A stretch of DNA of 15,235 nt from Bacteroidota bacterium (GCA_023391625.1 JAEWAN010000011.1:1-15235); one strand, 5' to 3'; counted from the first letter of the stretch, positions 7,907 through 15,124 are shown. Numbers and translations are program-made. Notes: a model not told the origin generated them from the letters alone.

Positions 7907-10900
7907 ATGAAACACATTTTACGCTTTACAATAATATTGTGGTGGTGCTTTTATTTTATTATTAATACCTTTTCCCAATCCAATATTTTTACTTTTGAGC
8001 CTATCCAGCCCGAGGGCGGTCTGCCCAGTAATGAAATACGAAAAATATATCAGGATAAAGAAGGCTATCTATGGATATCCACATTTGGTGGTCTGACCCG
8101 TTATGATGGCTATAACTTTGTCTTGTATAAGACAATAGATTGCCCTCAGAAACAGTTGATGAGCAGCTTTGTGAATATGGTAACGGAAGATATGAATCAC
8201 AATCTGTGGATTGCTACCCAAAATGGATTGTATATTTTGGATAAGGTTTCCGGTATTTTGAGGAAAGATGATTTCCCTATTTTAAATAATAGCCGTGTGG
8301 AAGCTATACTTCCTTCACGGACAGGAGATGTGTGGATTGCAACGAACCGGGGATTGTTTGTGTGGGAAAAGTCGACCGGAGAATATCAGTACTGTGTGGG
8401 TGACGAGTGGAATCTGGATCCTACCGATATGAAAACCTTGTTGGAAGATCAGTATGGTTACCTGTGGATAGGAACCTGGTCCAGCAGTTTGCTGCGCTAT
8501 GATGTTAAAAAACGGGAAGCGCATCGTTGTTCCTATATTCAGGAGCTGAGTTCCTCGCATACTTTGTTTCAGGATGAAAAAAATAATATTTGGGTCGGAA
8601 CCTGGGGAAACGGACTTGTGAAGCTGATAGATCCTTACAATGAGGAGCTCGTGTCTTATGTAAATTATCGTCATGTAGCAGGGAACCAACATTCTTTGCT
8701 TGATAATATTATTTATGTTATTTCGGAAGATTCAGAAGGACGTTTGTGGATAGGATCGCGTTCAGGGTTAAGCATTTTGAATAATCCGGATGATCCGAAT
8801 TCTTTCACCAATTATACAACCGAAGATAAAGTTTATAAATTGCCGTTTAATGAGGTGAATTCCATTTATCGTACTCGGGACAATATGATGTGGCTCGGTA
8901 TGCTGGGTGGCGGAGTTTATTCTGTTAATACGAATAAGATATTTTTAAAGAATAATCCTTTGACTTCCATTCGGAAACAATTTGGAACAAGCTCGGTGAA
9001 ATGTATTTATAGCGAGGAGAAAGATAAATATTGGATGGGTATATCCGGTTTTGGATTGGTGCTGTACGATTCTCGAACCGGAAATTTCCGTCGTTATCAT
9101 GATCTGGAAGGATTTGAAAATTTAAAAGATGTTTCTACTGTAAATGCTATTACGTACAGGAAAAAGACAGATGAAATTTGTTTTGCTACCTGGGACGACG
9201 GAGTTTGGATATATGATAAGCATAAAAAGAAAGTTCGTGTGCTTAATTACAGTTCCAACGCCAAAATAGAGGATGATTGTGTCTATGCTTTCCTCGAAGA
9301 TTCCAAAGGTAATTTTTGGGTAGGTACACGTAGTGGCATAGGCATATTGCTGGATGATGATACGTATATGTCTTTGAATGATATGTTAGCTCCGGGTCAG
9401 CCTCGTTTCTTGTCAAGTTATATTTTTTCGATAGCGGAAGATCAGGACGGAAATATCTGGATTGCGACAAACAATAATGGTATATATTGCATTAAGGATT
9501 CTCCGACAGGGAAGGTACTTGAGAATTATTCTCCGGAAAACGGGAAGCTGGCTATTGAAGGAGTGTTATGTATTTATGTTGACCACCTGAACCGGGTTTG
9601 GGCAGGAACGGAAAACGGACTGGTGCTTTATGATAAAAGCAAAGATACCTTTTATACTTTGGAACATGAAATACGCCTTTTCGGAAATGTGGTAAATAAC
9701 CTGCTGGAAGATGCGGATAATCATTTATGGCTAACCACCAATGGTAATGTTATAGAATTGTTGATGGATGAGAATAATCACATCGTTTTCTCGCGCAGTT
9801 ATACAAAAGATGATGGACTGCTGGATAACTATTTTAATGGAAACTCCAATTTTCGTACCCGGGAAGGCAATATATTATTTGGAGGTTATAACGGTATAAA
9901 TAGTATTCCTTCGGGAAATATACCGGAATTACGCGATAGTTCCTCTATTGTGATTACGGACTTTCAGATATTTAACCGTTCTCTTGAATCTTTAAAGCTG
10001 GAAGAACGTGATAAACTGACCAAGTCTACGATTGGATTTACCAAAAAAATAACTTTGCCTTATGATAAAAATAATTTTAATATAGATTTTTCCCTCTTGA
10101 ATTATACGAATACGGCAAAAAACAAATATTCATATAAGCTTGTCGGTTATAATGACAACTGGGTGCAAACAGATGCCAAACGTCATTTTGCTTATTATAA
10201 CAACCTGAAGGCAGGAATATATACTTTTAAAGTAAGAGGTGCAAATTCCAACGATATTTGGAGCTCAAAAGAACATACCCTACAGATTGAGATATTACCG
10301 CCACCTTGGTTTACATGGTGGGCATACTGTATTTACCTTGTTTTGTTGCTGGCTGCTGTTTATACGGTATATCAGATTGTAAATAACCGTATGAAGATGA
10401 AGAGAGCGCTGGAAGTAGGGGAGATGAACAGACGGAAGATAGAAGAGGTAAATCATGCTAAATTGCAGTTCTTCACTAATATAACACATGAGCTTTTAAC
10501 TCCTTTGTCTATCATAACGGCTGCTGTAGATCAATTGAAACTATCAAATCCTAACCAACCGGAGTATGGGCTTATCGGAAATAATGCTACCAGATTAATG
10601 CGTTTGATTCAGCAAATTCTGGAATTTAGAAAAGCGGAAAGTGGCAATCTTAAACTCAAAGTATCAAAAGGTAACTTGTCCTTATTTGTAGAAAACTGTG
10701 TCAATGCATTTGCTCCTTTAGCTAAAAAGCAGAAGATAAAATTTGTGTTTCAATCGGATCCGGAATCCATTACAGGTTTCTTTGATCCAGATAAATGTGA
10801 TAAGATAATATATAATTTGCTGTCTAATGCAGCAAAATATAATAAAGAGCAGGGTGAAGTATATGTGTCGCTGAGCACAGATTCAGATCATTCACATGTT

Positions 10901-12043
10901 ATAATACGTGTGGAAGATACCGGAGCGGGTATGACGGAAGATGAATTGAAGAATCTGTTTAAGCGCTTTTACGAAGGAGATTACCGCAGACATCACACCA
11001 TTGGAACCGGCATTGGTTTGTCATTGGTGAAAAACCTTATCGATATGCATCATGGAACTGTTGATGTAAAAAGTAAGTTAGGTGAAGGAACTTGTTTTGT
11101 GATAACGCTGCCGTTAGAAGAACGTTTTTATTCTGCCGAAGAAATAGACTCGGAAATACAGGTTACTACAGAAAATCTGTTCCGGTTTGAGGATGAAGAA
11201 ACCGAAATTGTAAGGGCTGATGAAGCGCAGGAGGATATTGAAGTAAAAATAAAGCTGCTTATAGTAGAAGATAATGATGATTTGCGTGAACTTTTAAGAA
11301 AATATTTCCATACGAAATACATTGTCCTTACTGCGGCATGTGCAGAAGAAGGGTTGAAAGTCCTTGAAAAGGAAGAATCAGTCGGTTTAATTGTTTCGGA
11401 TATTATGATGCCGGGGATGAACGGATATGAGTTCTGCTCTTATGTGAAAAATAAATTTGAATATTGTCATATTCCGGTAATACTAATAACAGCCAATCAG
11501 GCGACAGAGGCAGCTATTGCCGGTTATGAATCGGATGCTGATAGTTACATAACCAAGCCGTTGAATTTGGAAATTCTTGAAGCCAAGATTAAAAATCTAT
11601 TGAAAAAGCAGCAACGCATTGGAGTTGATTTCCGTAAGCAGCTTGTTTTTGAGGCTAAAGATTTGGATTATACCTCTATGGATGAGAAGTTTATTCGTCA
11701 GGCAATTGATTGCGTAAACAAACATCTTGATGATCCGGATTTTGATCAAGGTACTTTTGTGAAAGAAATGAATACCTCACGTACAACTCTGACCGATAAA
11801 CTGAAAAGTCTTACAGGACTTACTCCGTCAGCATTTATCAATAACATACGTTTGAATGCAGCTTGCCGGATATTAGATGAAAAAGGAAAAACACGGGTAA
11901 GTGATCTCGCTTTTGCAGTAGGATTCAATGACTCGAAATATTTTAGTACGCTTTTTAAGAAAAAGTTTGGAGTATCTCCTTTGGAATATGTGAAAGAAAA
12001 GCAGGCTAAAACTCAGGAATCTGTTGGTAGTAATGATATATAA
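7907..12043 (+). CDS. Hybrid two-component system regulator (HTCS): sensor, histidine kinase, receiver and AraC-type DNA-binding domains in one protein
   Basis: The product has 1378 residues from the ATG at 7907; a TTG three bases earlier is a less likely start. The N-terminus carries a signal peptide or anchor. Residues ~30-710 are repeated propeller blades of the Reg_prop type, with motifs such as DKEGYLWISTFGGLTRYDG and many later 'D-x-x-G-x-L-W-I-G-T' turns. These are followed by a Y_Y_Y domain (~720-800) and a membrane helix (~801-825). The histidine-kinase core follows, with the phospho-acceptor His861 in ITHELLTP, an N box near 964-980 (NLLSNAAKYN), a G1 box DTGAGM near 1004 and a G2 box TGIGLSLVKNL near 1033. 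The receiver has E1121/D1122 and phospho-acceptor D1165 (VSDIMMPGMNG). The AraC-type HTH fills ~1285-1370. All key residues are present, so it should be functional. By family knowledge the propellers sense an oligosaccharide in the periplasm and the HTH activates nearby glycan-use genes. No SusC/SusD pair is in view; the likely targets are the two minus-strand genes that share an upstream module. A terminator follows. Confidence 0.96.
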   Translation: MKHILRFTIILWWCFYFIINTFSQSNIFTFEPIQPEGGLPSNEIRKIYQDKEGYLWISTFGGLTRYDGYNFVLYKTIDCPQKQLMSSFVNMVTEDMNHNLWIATQNGLYILDKVSGILRKDDFPILNNSRVEAILPSRTGDVWIATNRGLFVWEKSTGEYQYCVGDEWNLDPTDMKTLLEDQYGYLWIGTWSSSLLRYDVKKREAHRCSYIQELSSSHTLFQDEKNNIWVGTWGNGLVKLIDPYNEELVSYVNYRHVAGNQHSLLDNIIYVISEDSEGRLWIGSRSGLSILNNPDDPNSFTNYTTEDKVYKLPFNEVNSIYRTRDNMMWLGMLGGGVYSVNTNKIFLKNNPLTSIRKQFGTSSVKCIYSEEKDKYWMGISGFGLVLYDSRTGNFRRYHDLEGFENLKDVSTVNAITYRKKTDEICFATWDDGVWIYDKHKKKVRVLNYSSNAKIEDDCVYAFLEDSKGNFWVGTRSGIGILLDDDTYMSLNDMLAPGQPRFLSSYIFSIAEDQDGNIWIATNNNGIYCIKDSPTGKVLENYSPENGKLAIEGVLCIYVDHLNRVWAGTENGLVLYDKSKDTFYTLEHEIRLFGNVVNNLLEDADNHLWLTTNGNVIELLMDENNHIVFSRSYTKDDGLLDNYFNGNSNFRTREGNILFGGYNGINSIPSGNIPELRDSSSIVITDFQIFNRSLESLKLEERDKLTKSTIGFTKKITLPYDKNNFNIDFSLLNYTNTAKNKYSYKLVGYNDNWVQTDAKRHFAYYNNLKAGIYTFKVRGANSNDIWSSKEHTLQIEILPPPWFTWWAYCIYLVLLLAAVYTVYQIVNNRMKMKRALEVGEMNRRKIEEVNHAKLQFFTNITHELLTPLSIITAAVDQLKLSNPNQPEYGLIGNNATRLMRLIQQILEFRKAESGNLKLKVSKGNLSLFVENCVNAFAPLAKKQKIKFVFQSDPESITGFFDPDKCDKIIYNLLSNAAKYNKEQGEVYVSLSTDSDHSHVIIRVEDTGAGMTEDELKNLFKRFYEGDYRRHHTIGTGIGLSLVKNLIDMHHGTVDVKSKLGEGTCFVITLPLEERFYSAEEIDSEIQVTTENLFRFEDEETEIVRADEAQEDIEVKIKLLIVEDNDDLRELLRKYFHTKYIVLTAACAEEGLKVLEKEESVGLIVSDIMMPGMNGYEFCSYVKNKFEYCHIPVILITANQATEAAIAGYESDADSYITKPLNLEILEAKIKNLLKKQQRIGVDFRKQLVFEAKDLDYTSMDEKFIRQAIDCVNKHLDDPDFDQGTFVKEMNTSRTTLTDKLKSLTGLTPSAFINNIRLNAACRILDEKGKTRVSDLAFAVGFNDSKYFSTLFKKKFGVSPLEYVKEKQAKTQESVGSNDI

Positions 12044-12050
12044 TAAAACG

Positions 12051-12092
12051 ATACTTCTTTTTCTTCATTAAGTATTGAAGAAAAAGAAGTAT
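12051..12092 (+). terminator. Intrinsic terminator of the HTCS gene
   Basis: ATACTTCTTTTTCTTCA pairs perfectly with TGAAGAAAAAGAAGTAT (17 bp, 8-base loop), starting 8 bases after the stop codon and followed by TTT. The stem is AT-rich but long. Confidence 0.8.
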
Positions 12093-12163
12093 TTTCCTTA
12101 CTGTAAACCTGAATTTTTTTTATTTTTCCAAATTCTAGATTACTTTAAAAGTTAGAAAATAAA

Positions 12164-12180
12164 AAATAGCTTTGCTATTT
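12164..12180. repeat. Small inverted repeat in the convergent spacer
   Basis: AAATAGC-TTT-GCTATTT has perfect 7-bp arms with a 3-base loop, flanked by A and T runs. It could be a weak bidirectional terminator. Confidence 0.5.
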
Positions 12181-12207
12181 ATAAGTTGCAAGAATTAATG
12201 ATTAAGG

Positions 12208-12253
12208 GTAGTGCCATTCTATACCTATGCTTTCAGGTATAAAATGGCACTAC
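12208..12253. terminator. Long hairpin, probable bidirectional terminator
   Basis: GTAGTGCCATT (12208-12218) pairs with AATGGCACTAC (12243-12253). After one mismatch, TATACCT pairs with AGGTATA, closing on an 8-base loop. T-rich sequence follows on the plus strand and AT-rich sequence on the minus strand. It lies between convergent genes and could stop read-through from either side. Confidence 0.65.
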
Positions 12254-12304
12254 TTATTTAAATCATTACGAATTCTAATTGGGGCTGATTTAAATTAAAA
12301 CTAT

Positions 12305-12357
12305 TAAGGAGTTTGTTTTTTTATATAAAACTCTGTTGAGCTTTGTGAGACTCCTTA
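12305..12357. repeat. Inverted repeat close to the end of the GH43 gene
   Basis: TAAGGAGT (12305-12312) pairs with ACTCCTTA (12350-12357), enclosing a smaller imperfect hairpin (AAACTC with GAGCTTT). On the minus strand it begins 12 bases after the GH43 stop codon, and T-rich sequence lies inside and after it. It is a candidate terminator for GH43, less clean than the others in this spacer. Confidence 0.45.
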
Positions 12358-12368
12358 TATTATTATGA

Positions 12369-13487
12369 TTAATCGAAAAAACTTAAATCCCATTTATCTT
12401 GCCATTGAGTATAAGGCTCGTCGTTTTTGAACAGGATAGGTAACCATACGTAATAACTTTTATCCGGATTCTGTTGTTGCCAGTAATCACCGATGAAAAT
12501 ATAAGCATCTTTTTTTCCATTAACAGGAAAAACGAAACTATTCTGTAAGTTGCTAAGAAAATCGTTGCTGTTTTCTTTATTGTAAAAATCAGAATATAGA
12601 CTCCATTTACCCATGATATTATCAGCATGATATAGTTTTAGCTGGTATTTTCCATCCATATTAGATACCGATGTGATTAAAAAGTACTTGTCGTTCCTTC
12701 TGAAGAACGCAATAGTTTCGTTATAACCGTCGGTAGGGATACGTACATATTTGCCAGTGTGGGATAGATAATCGTCATACAGTTCTGCAATGTGAATGGC
12801 CAGTTCATCTTCAGATGAGTAAATATGATAAGCCTGTAGATTGTTATCCACAAATAAAGTCATATTATAGGACGTTTGTCCTTTTTTCATATCCCTGTAA
12901 GCATATAATCCCTTATTTACGGCCTCCATCCATGCCGGACTATTCAAAACATAATCTTCGGCTTTTAAGATGCTGTCTGGAGGATACGGTAAATTTAAAG
13001 GTAGGCTTCCTGCATTAGGACGGTATGAATAGATAAACTGAAAAGGTCCGGTTGCAGTTTTACTGACAGCCACTCCGGTACGTGATGTACGGGAAGACTT
13101 GTTTCTGGAGTCTACCTGAAACCACATGACAAAATTTTTAGTCCGTTCATTATATATAACCTTAGGATATAAAATGTCAGAACCTTGTTTCAATGTGTTT
13201 TCTTGTTCCTTAGGTGGGGTAAAGCTTATAGCTTCTTTTTTCCAGTTGTATAAGTCCGTAGATGAATAACAATTTATACCAAAAGAATTATTCTGTATAG
13301 AATCTTCTATGTTCTCTCCATACCAGTAGTAGCGGTTATTATGAAAAATGATATTTCCTCCGTGTGCGTTGATTAGTTGTCCATTGTTGTCGAACCAGGA
13401 AGTTCCGGGTGAGAAACAGGAAGAAGCTTGTTTTTCACAACCGTATGATAACAGTAATACGATGAATATAATAAAAACGTTTCTCAT
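12369..13487 (-). CDS. Glycoside hydrolase family 43-like lipoprotein, exo-beta-galactanase-like group
   Basis: The product has 372 residues. The start is fixed by a lipoprotein signal (MRNVFIIFIVLLLSYGC, lipid-acceptor Cys17). The fold is recognisable from GH43-type blades: INAHGGNIIFHNNRYYWYGE (39-58), INCYSSTDLYNW (71-82), PKVIYNERTKNFVMW (108-122), MTLFVDN (209-215), YSSEDELAIHIAEL (223-236), DDYLSHTGKYVRI (238-250) and DYWQQQNP (334-341). This set recalls the GH43 group that includes exo-beta-1,3-galactanases, which lacks the usual Asp base near the N-terminus and uses a Glu acid with a Gln in place of the base. The likely acid E257 (YNETIAFF), the Gln Q315 (LQNSFVFPV) and E58 are all present. 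The usual 'RDMTLF' motif is here YNMTLF (N208), and the usual 'SGCTGW' loop is SVSNMDG (273-279). It may therefore be active with altered specificity, or a glycan-binding relative. It probably sits on the outer membrane. It has a long leader and shares a promoter module with the solenoid/FIVAR gene. Confidence 0.85.
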   Translation of the reverse strand: MRNVFIIFIVLLLSYGCEKQASSCFSPGTSWFDNNGQLINAHGGNIIFHNNRYYWYGENIEDSIQNNSFGINCYSSTDLYNWKKEAISFTPPKEQENTLKQGSDILYPKVIYNERTKNFVMWFQVDSRNKSSRTSRTGVAVSKTATGPFQFIYSYRPNAGSLPLNLPYPPDSILKAEDYVLNSPAWMEAVNKGLYAYRDMKKGQTSYNMTLFVDNNLQAYHIYSSEDELAIHIAELYDDYLSHTGKYVRIPTDGYNETIAFFRRNDKYFLITSVSNMDGKYQLKLYHADNIMGKWSLYSDFYNKENSNDFLSNLQNSFVFPVNGKKDAYIFIGDYWQQQNPDKSYYVWLPILFKNDEPYTQWQDKWDLSFFD

Positions 13488-13506
13488 AACCAGTTTTTGG
13501 GGTTGT

Positions 13507-13567
13507 AAGAGGATTATTCTCTTATTTTAGGTTCTTTTCAATCGTTTGTAGTACATCTAATCCTCTT
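13507..13567 (-). repeat. 10-bp inverted repeat in the GH43 leader
   Basis: AAGAGGATTA (13507-13516) and TAATCCTCTT (13558-13567) are perfect complements separated by 41 bases, ending 20 bases upstream of the GH43 start codon. In RNA this would form a long-loop stem next to the translation start. It may be structural, or chance. Confidence 0.45.
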
Positions 13568-13609
13568 TTCTCTTTATTTATTCTCGTACAACAGATTTGC
13601 TTATTTCCA

Positions 13610-13649
13610 AAAGAATCTTGAACGCAGGTTATGCCGTTCAAGATTCTTT
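13610..13649 (-). terminator. Strong hairpin within the GH43 upstream region: attenuator or orphan terminator
   Basis: AAAGAATCTTGAACG pairs perfectly with CGTTCAAGATTCTTT (15 bp, 10-base loop). On the minus strand TTTT follows, then GG. It lies ~120 bases before the GH43 start and ~190 bases after the proposed GH43 promoter, where no recognised gene ends. It could be a terminator inside the leader (attenuation) or the end of a short separate transcript. Confidence 0.65.
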
Positions 13650-13653
13650 AAGA

Positions 13654-13731
13654 CTATGAAAAAAACTCTCTATCCATATAAATTATTTCACAATAACTTA
13701 ATATGCAATTTAAACTTACTTTTAAATTCAT
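13654..13731 (-). CDS. Possible 25-codon leader ORF ahead of the hairpin
   Basis: On the minus strand an ATG (13729-13731) opens 25 codons (MNLKVSLNCILSYCEIIYM and six more residues) to a TAG at 13654-13656, four bases before the strong hairpin. The place, between a promoter-like site and an attenuator-like hairpin, is what one would expect of a leader peptide. The coding evidence is nil beyond that: AT-rich sequence, no known motif, no clear ribosome site. It is listed so that it can be checked. Confidence 0.2.
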   Translation of the reverse strand: MNLKVSLNCILSYCEIIYMDREFFS

Positions 13732-13781
13732 TTTATTATTATGAAGATATATAAGTAAGGTGCTTTTGCAAAGAACCATGT

Positions 13782-13801
13782 TTGTTTACCGCTGTAAACA
13801 A
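13782..13801. repeat. 20-bp operator-like palindrome
   Basis: TTGTTTAC-CGCT-GTAAACAA has perfect 8-bp arms around a 4-base centre. It lies ~43 bases downstream of the proposed GH43 -7 box, that is, inside its leader. This is the size and symmetry of a dimeric repressor site, such as a LacI/GntR-type operator, and it could equally form an RNA hairpin. No matching regulator is in the window. Confidence 0.6.
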
Positions 13802-13843
13802 GATAAGGCAATTTAGAAATAGGTCCTTCATTTAAGCACATTA

Positions 13844-13851
13844 CAAAAATA
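13844..13851 (-). promoter_or_regulatory. Proposed -7 promoter box of the GH43 gene
   Basis: The minus strand reads TATTTTTG, matching TAnnTTTG. Taken alone it would be weak evidence. Its support is that the shared upstream element lies at exactly the same distance (CCGAAA 34 bases away) as at the solenoid/FIVAR promoter. No -33 TTTG is present, as at the sister promoter. It would give a leader of about 350 nt. Confidence 0.5.
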
Positions 13852-13873
13852 TGTAGGTATTTAATAATAATAG

Positions 13874-13933
13874 TCGAAAAAAGTCCGAAATAATTCTCAA
13901 CTACTTTGAATAAGAGATTTTGCGGTAATAATT
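13874..13933 (-). promoter_or_regulatory. Upstream activating element, copy 2 (GH43 gene)
   Basis: On the plus numbering this holds TCGAAAA (13874-13880), CCGAAAT (13885-13891), AGAGATTTTG and CGGTAATAATT (13923-13933). Every part lines up with copy 1 at a constant offset of 6341 bases, including the -7 box. I count 34 identities over the 49 bases from CCGAAA to CGGTAATAATT without a gap, and 58 over the 90 bases that include the -7 box. Confidence 0.55.
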
Positions 13934-14610
13934 CAACTTTTTAATAATTTGTTTAAAATGCTTATAATGAGATAAATATAAATGTTGTGGTATTGATGTG
14001 GTGCTTTTAATGTGTTGATACTCATTTGTTTATTCTTAAACTTGTTTTTCTGGAATGTTTTTGCACTAATACTTATAATAATACCAATTTATATTTCTAA
14101 ATAATGAAAAAGCAAGTTTACATTATTTATATATGTAAGTCTTTTCGCTTTAGCTGAATGGACTTATCAAGAAAAAATACTATTGACAGATATTAGGTTT
14201 ATGAGAAAATATTTGATTGATGTTATTAATTAAGCTATTATATATAATAGTATGAAACCTGTTTGTATAATTAGATATATAATATTCGTGTTGCATAGGG
14301 GATTTACCTATTTTTCATGTTGAATTTTTTCTTTTATATATACATTTGTTGTTCGGTTGTGTTTTTTTATTCTATCAATAATAAGTTTTTTAGTTCAATA
14401 AATAAGATATAGGATAAAAGGGGATGGTTGATTTTCGTTTATATTCGCTTTTGTTTTTCCTTTTTTTGTATATCAAATAAGCTTAATTCAGCAGGCATTG
14501 CTTTGCTTTCAGTGTTTGGTTCCATGAAAGATAAAAAAAGAGCTATGGATAAGTAGTTGGTAATAAGTGGAGTTGAGAATAAGTTCCTTATTTAAGTCAA
14601 AAATAGTGAT
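13934..14610. other. AT-rich spacer upstream of the rRNA promoters
   Basis: About 680 bases hold no supportable gene. Short ATG frames such as 14104-14157 (17 codons) are no more than expected by chance. No tRNA-like structure was seen. Its only distinct item is the palindrome at 14235-14250, listed separately. Confidence 0.55.
14235..14250. repeat. 16-bp AT palindrome
   Basis: CTATTATATATAATAG is a perfect 16-bp palindrome in AT-rich DNA about 370 bases upstream of the first rRNA promoter. It may be a protein site, but is close to what chance can give at this composition. Confidence 0.35.
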
Positions 14611-14617
14611 AAAAAAG

Positions 14618-14648
14618 TTTGTGTATAATAAAAAAAGGCGTAATTTTG
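14618..14648 (+). promoter_or_regulatory. rRNA operon promoter P1
   Basis: TTTG (-33, 14618-14621), a 19-base spacer, then TAATTTTG (-7, 14641-14648), followed by CA. This matches the Bacteroidota sigma-ABfr consensus. An A run lies just upstream of the -33 box. Confidence 0.8.
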
Positions 14649-14651
14649 CAA

Positions 14652-14670
14652 CCGCTTTCGAAGGAGAGTC
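14652..14670 (+). repeat. Repeated initially transcribed sequence, copy 1
   Basis: CCGCTTTCGAAGGAGAGTC directly follows the P1 -7 box and recurs exactly at 14778-14796 after P2. It covers the expected transcription start and first transcribed bases. The two promoter units repeat with a 126-base period, pointing to a tandem duplication. Confidence 0.8.
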
Positions 14671-14743
14671 GGTGACGAAGAAAGACTTGAGCAGATAGTT
14701 GCAGTAAGTTTCAAAAAAACGGTCAAAAAAAGTTCAGATTTTT

Positions 14744-14774
14744 TTTGTTAGAATAAAAAAAACGCTTACCTTTG
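14744..14774 (+). promoter_or_regulatory. rRNA operon promoter P2
   Basis: TTTG (14744-14747), a 19-base spacer, then TACCTTTG (14767-14774) and CA. Strong A/T runs (14712-14746) precede it and may act as an UP element for the RNA polymerase alpha subunit. Confidence 0.85.
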
Positions 14775-14777
14775 CAG

Positions 14778-14796
14778 CCGCTTTCGAAGGAGAGTC
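14778..14796 (+). repeat. Repeated initially transcribed sequence, copy 2
   Basis: This is an exact 19-base copy of 14652-14670 at the same place after the -7 box. P3 has a different sequence here (ACCCGATTCGCAATACGAAC), so the repeat is shared by P1 and P2 only. Confidence 0.8.
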
Positions 14797-14879
14797 AGAG
14801 TGAAGGATAATACTGATAAAAAGACGGGATCTGGCGGGACGATAGAGATTGAAAAAATCGAAAAAAAAGTTCAAAAAGA

Positions 14880-14910
14880 TTTGTCAGAATAAAAAAAAGC
14901 ATTACCTTTG
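14880..14910 (+). promoter_or_regulatory. rRNA operon promoter P3
   Basis: TTTG (14880-14883), a 19-base spacer, then TACCTTTG (14903-14910) and CA. Its -33 to -7 region closely copies P2 (TTTGTCAGAATAAAAAAAA against TTTGTTAGAATAAAAAAAA). A-tracts at 14852-14879 lie upstream. It is the promoter nearest to 16S, ~215 bases away. Confidence 0.88.
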
Positions 14911-15124
14911 CAACCCGATTCGCAATACGAACTGAGCCGTTAAGAGAATGGCGAGGAAGGCGAGAGGAGAACGATGAAAGAAACTTTATAAGAGATGATA
15001 CTTTTATAGAGAACGAAAAAGAGCGATCTTTGAAAAAACTTGAACAACAAAAATGTAGTATAAGGAAAGGTAAAAAACATACCGTTCAATTCCGATAGAT
15101 TCTGAGCTAAAAAAAATAAAGATT
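14911..15124 (+). ncRNA. rRNA operon leader
   Basis: This is the transcribed spacer from P3 to the 16S 5' end, purine-rich and without a gene. It should hold the antitermination site and the 5' half of the RNase III processing stem around 16S. The partner strand of that stem lies beyond the window, so the stem cannot be shown. Confidence 0.7.
15023..15036 (+). promoter_or_regulatory. boxA-like antitermination site
   Basis: CGATCTTTGAAAAA resembles the boxA core (GCTCTTTAACAA in E. coli) and the GATCTTTGA form common ahead of Bacteroidota 16S genes. It lies ~90 bases before 16S, the expected place for NusB/S10-dependent antitermination. Confidence 0.55.

Noticed and set aside
14104..14157. 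Short ORF MKKQVYIIYICKSFRFS.
   Set aside because: Seventeen codons in AT-rich DNA, with no promoter, ribosome site or conserved neighbour to support it.
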